Assembly (NCBI GenBank): GCA_047495785.1
Contig: JBLDXI010000132.1
Coordinates: 1 to 23,697, forward strand
Reading direction: 5' to 3'
DNA: 23,697 nucleotides
DNA from: Lepidodermella squamata
Lineage: Eukaryota; Gastrotricha
In this document: positions 23,681-23,697 of the stretch, in pieces
Numbering within the stretch: position 1 is the first letter of the stretch
Layout: every line of letters begins with the position of its first letter
Program-made: the position numbers and the translations under genes
The notes under the pieces: model-generated
Database searches by the model: none
What the model was told of the DNA's origin: nothing
What the model saw: only the letters and a program-made list of their open reading frames with translations

Positions 23681-23697
23681 CTCTCACGAGGATGTGT
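23681..23697 (-). other. Terminal barcode in reverse complement, with one extra base
   Basis: CTCTCACGAGGATGTGT is the reverse complement of the 16-mer at 1-16 with one added base. It marks the end of the insert and coincides with the end of the right palindrome arm. Confidence 0.85.

Overview
The window is nuclear DNA of a unicellular eukaryote. Genes are packed on both strands and split by many short GT-AG introns. The introns are loaded with CA/GT and CT/GA microsatellites. The standard genetic code is used: the reconstructed genes end in TGA, TAG and TAA. C1-RhoGEF-SH3 signalling proteins suggest an amoeboid or other free-living protist (Amoebozoa- or Rhizaria-like), but the lineage cannot be fixed from this sequence.

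Layout, left to right. (1) 114-1021 (+): 3' part of a KH-domain gene like KHDC4/BLOM7. (2) 1200-5263 (-): complete 15-exon glutamine-hydrolysing asparagine synthetase, tail-to-tail with gene 1. (3) 5670-7883 (+): unrecognised gene with a Cys-rich zinc-binding N-terminus, a basic linker and an LRR-like C-terminal half, divergent from gene 2. (4) 8083-9896 (-): complete 6-exon GDP-mannose 4,6-dehydratase. (5) 10143-14355 (+): complete 20-exon leukotriene A4 hydrolase/aminopeptidase, divergent from gene 4. (6) 14762-about 20481 (+): large signalling gene whose splice phases join C1, coiled coil, DH (RhoGEF), PH, SH3, Pro-rich, second C1 and MOB1/phocein domains into one predicted protein; its 3' end is lost.

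From 20482 the sequence turns round and runs back as the inverted copy of 17130-20324, a palindrome with a 157-nt spacer. The right arm ends where a 17-nt near-copy of a PacBio barcode starts (23681-23697). The same 16-mer is exact at 1-16 and again at 1366-1381, next to a duplicated 34-bp segment. The simplest reading is untrimmed long-read barcodes plus an inverted chimera, such as phi29 amplification makes. If so, real genomic content is roughly 17-20481, and genes read from 20482-23680 are duplicates.

Genes 2 and 4 are housekeeping metabolism (asparagine; GDP-fucose precursor) and gene 5 is a zinc peptidase. The biological highlight is gene 6, which would couple Rho-family GTPase activation to a MOB scaffold of the NDR/LATS kinase type. 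Five single-base coding indels, some in homopolymers where the two palindrome arms disagree, look like consensus errors rather than pseudogenes.
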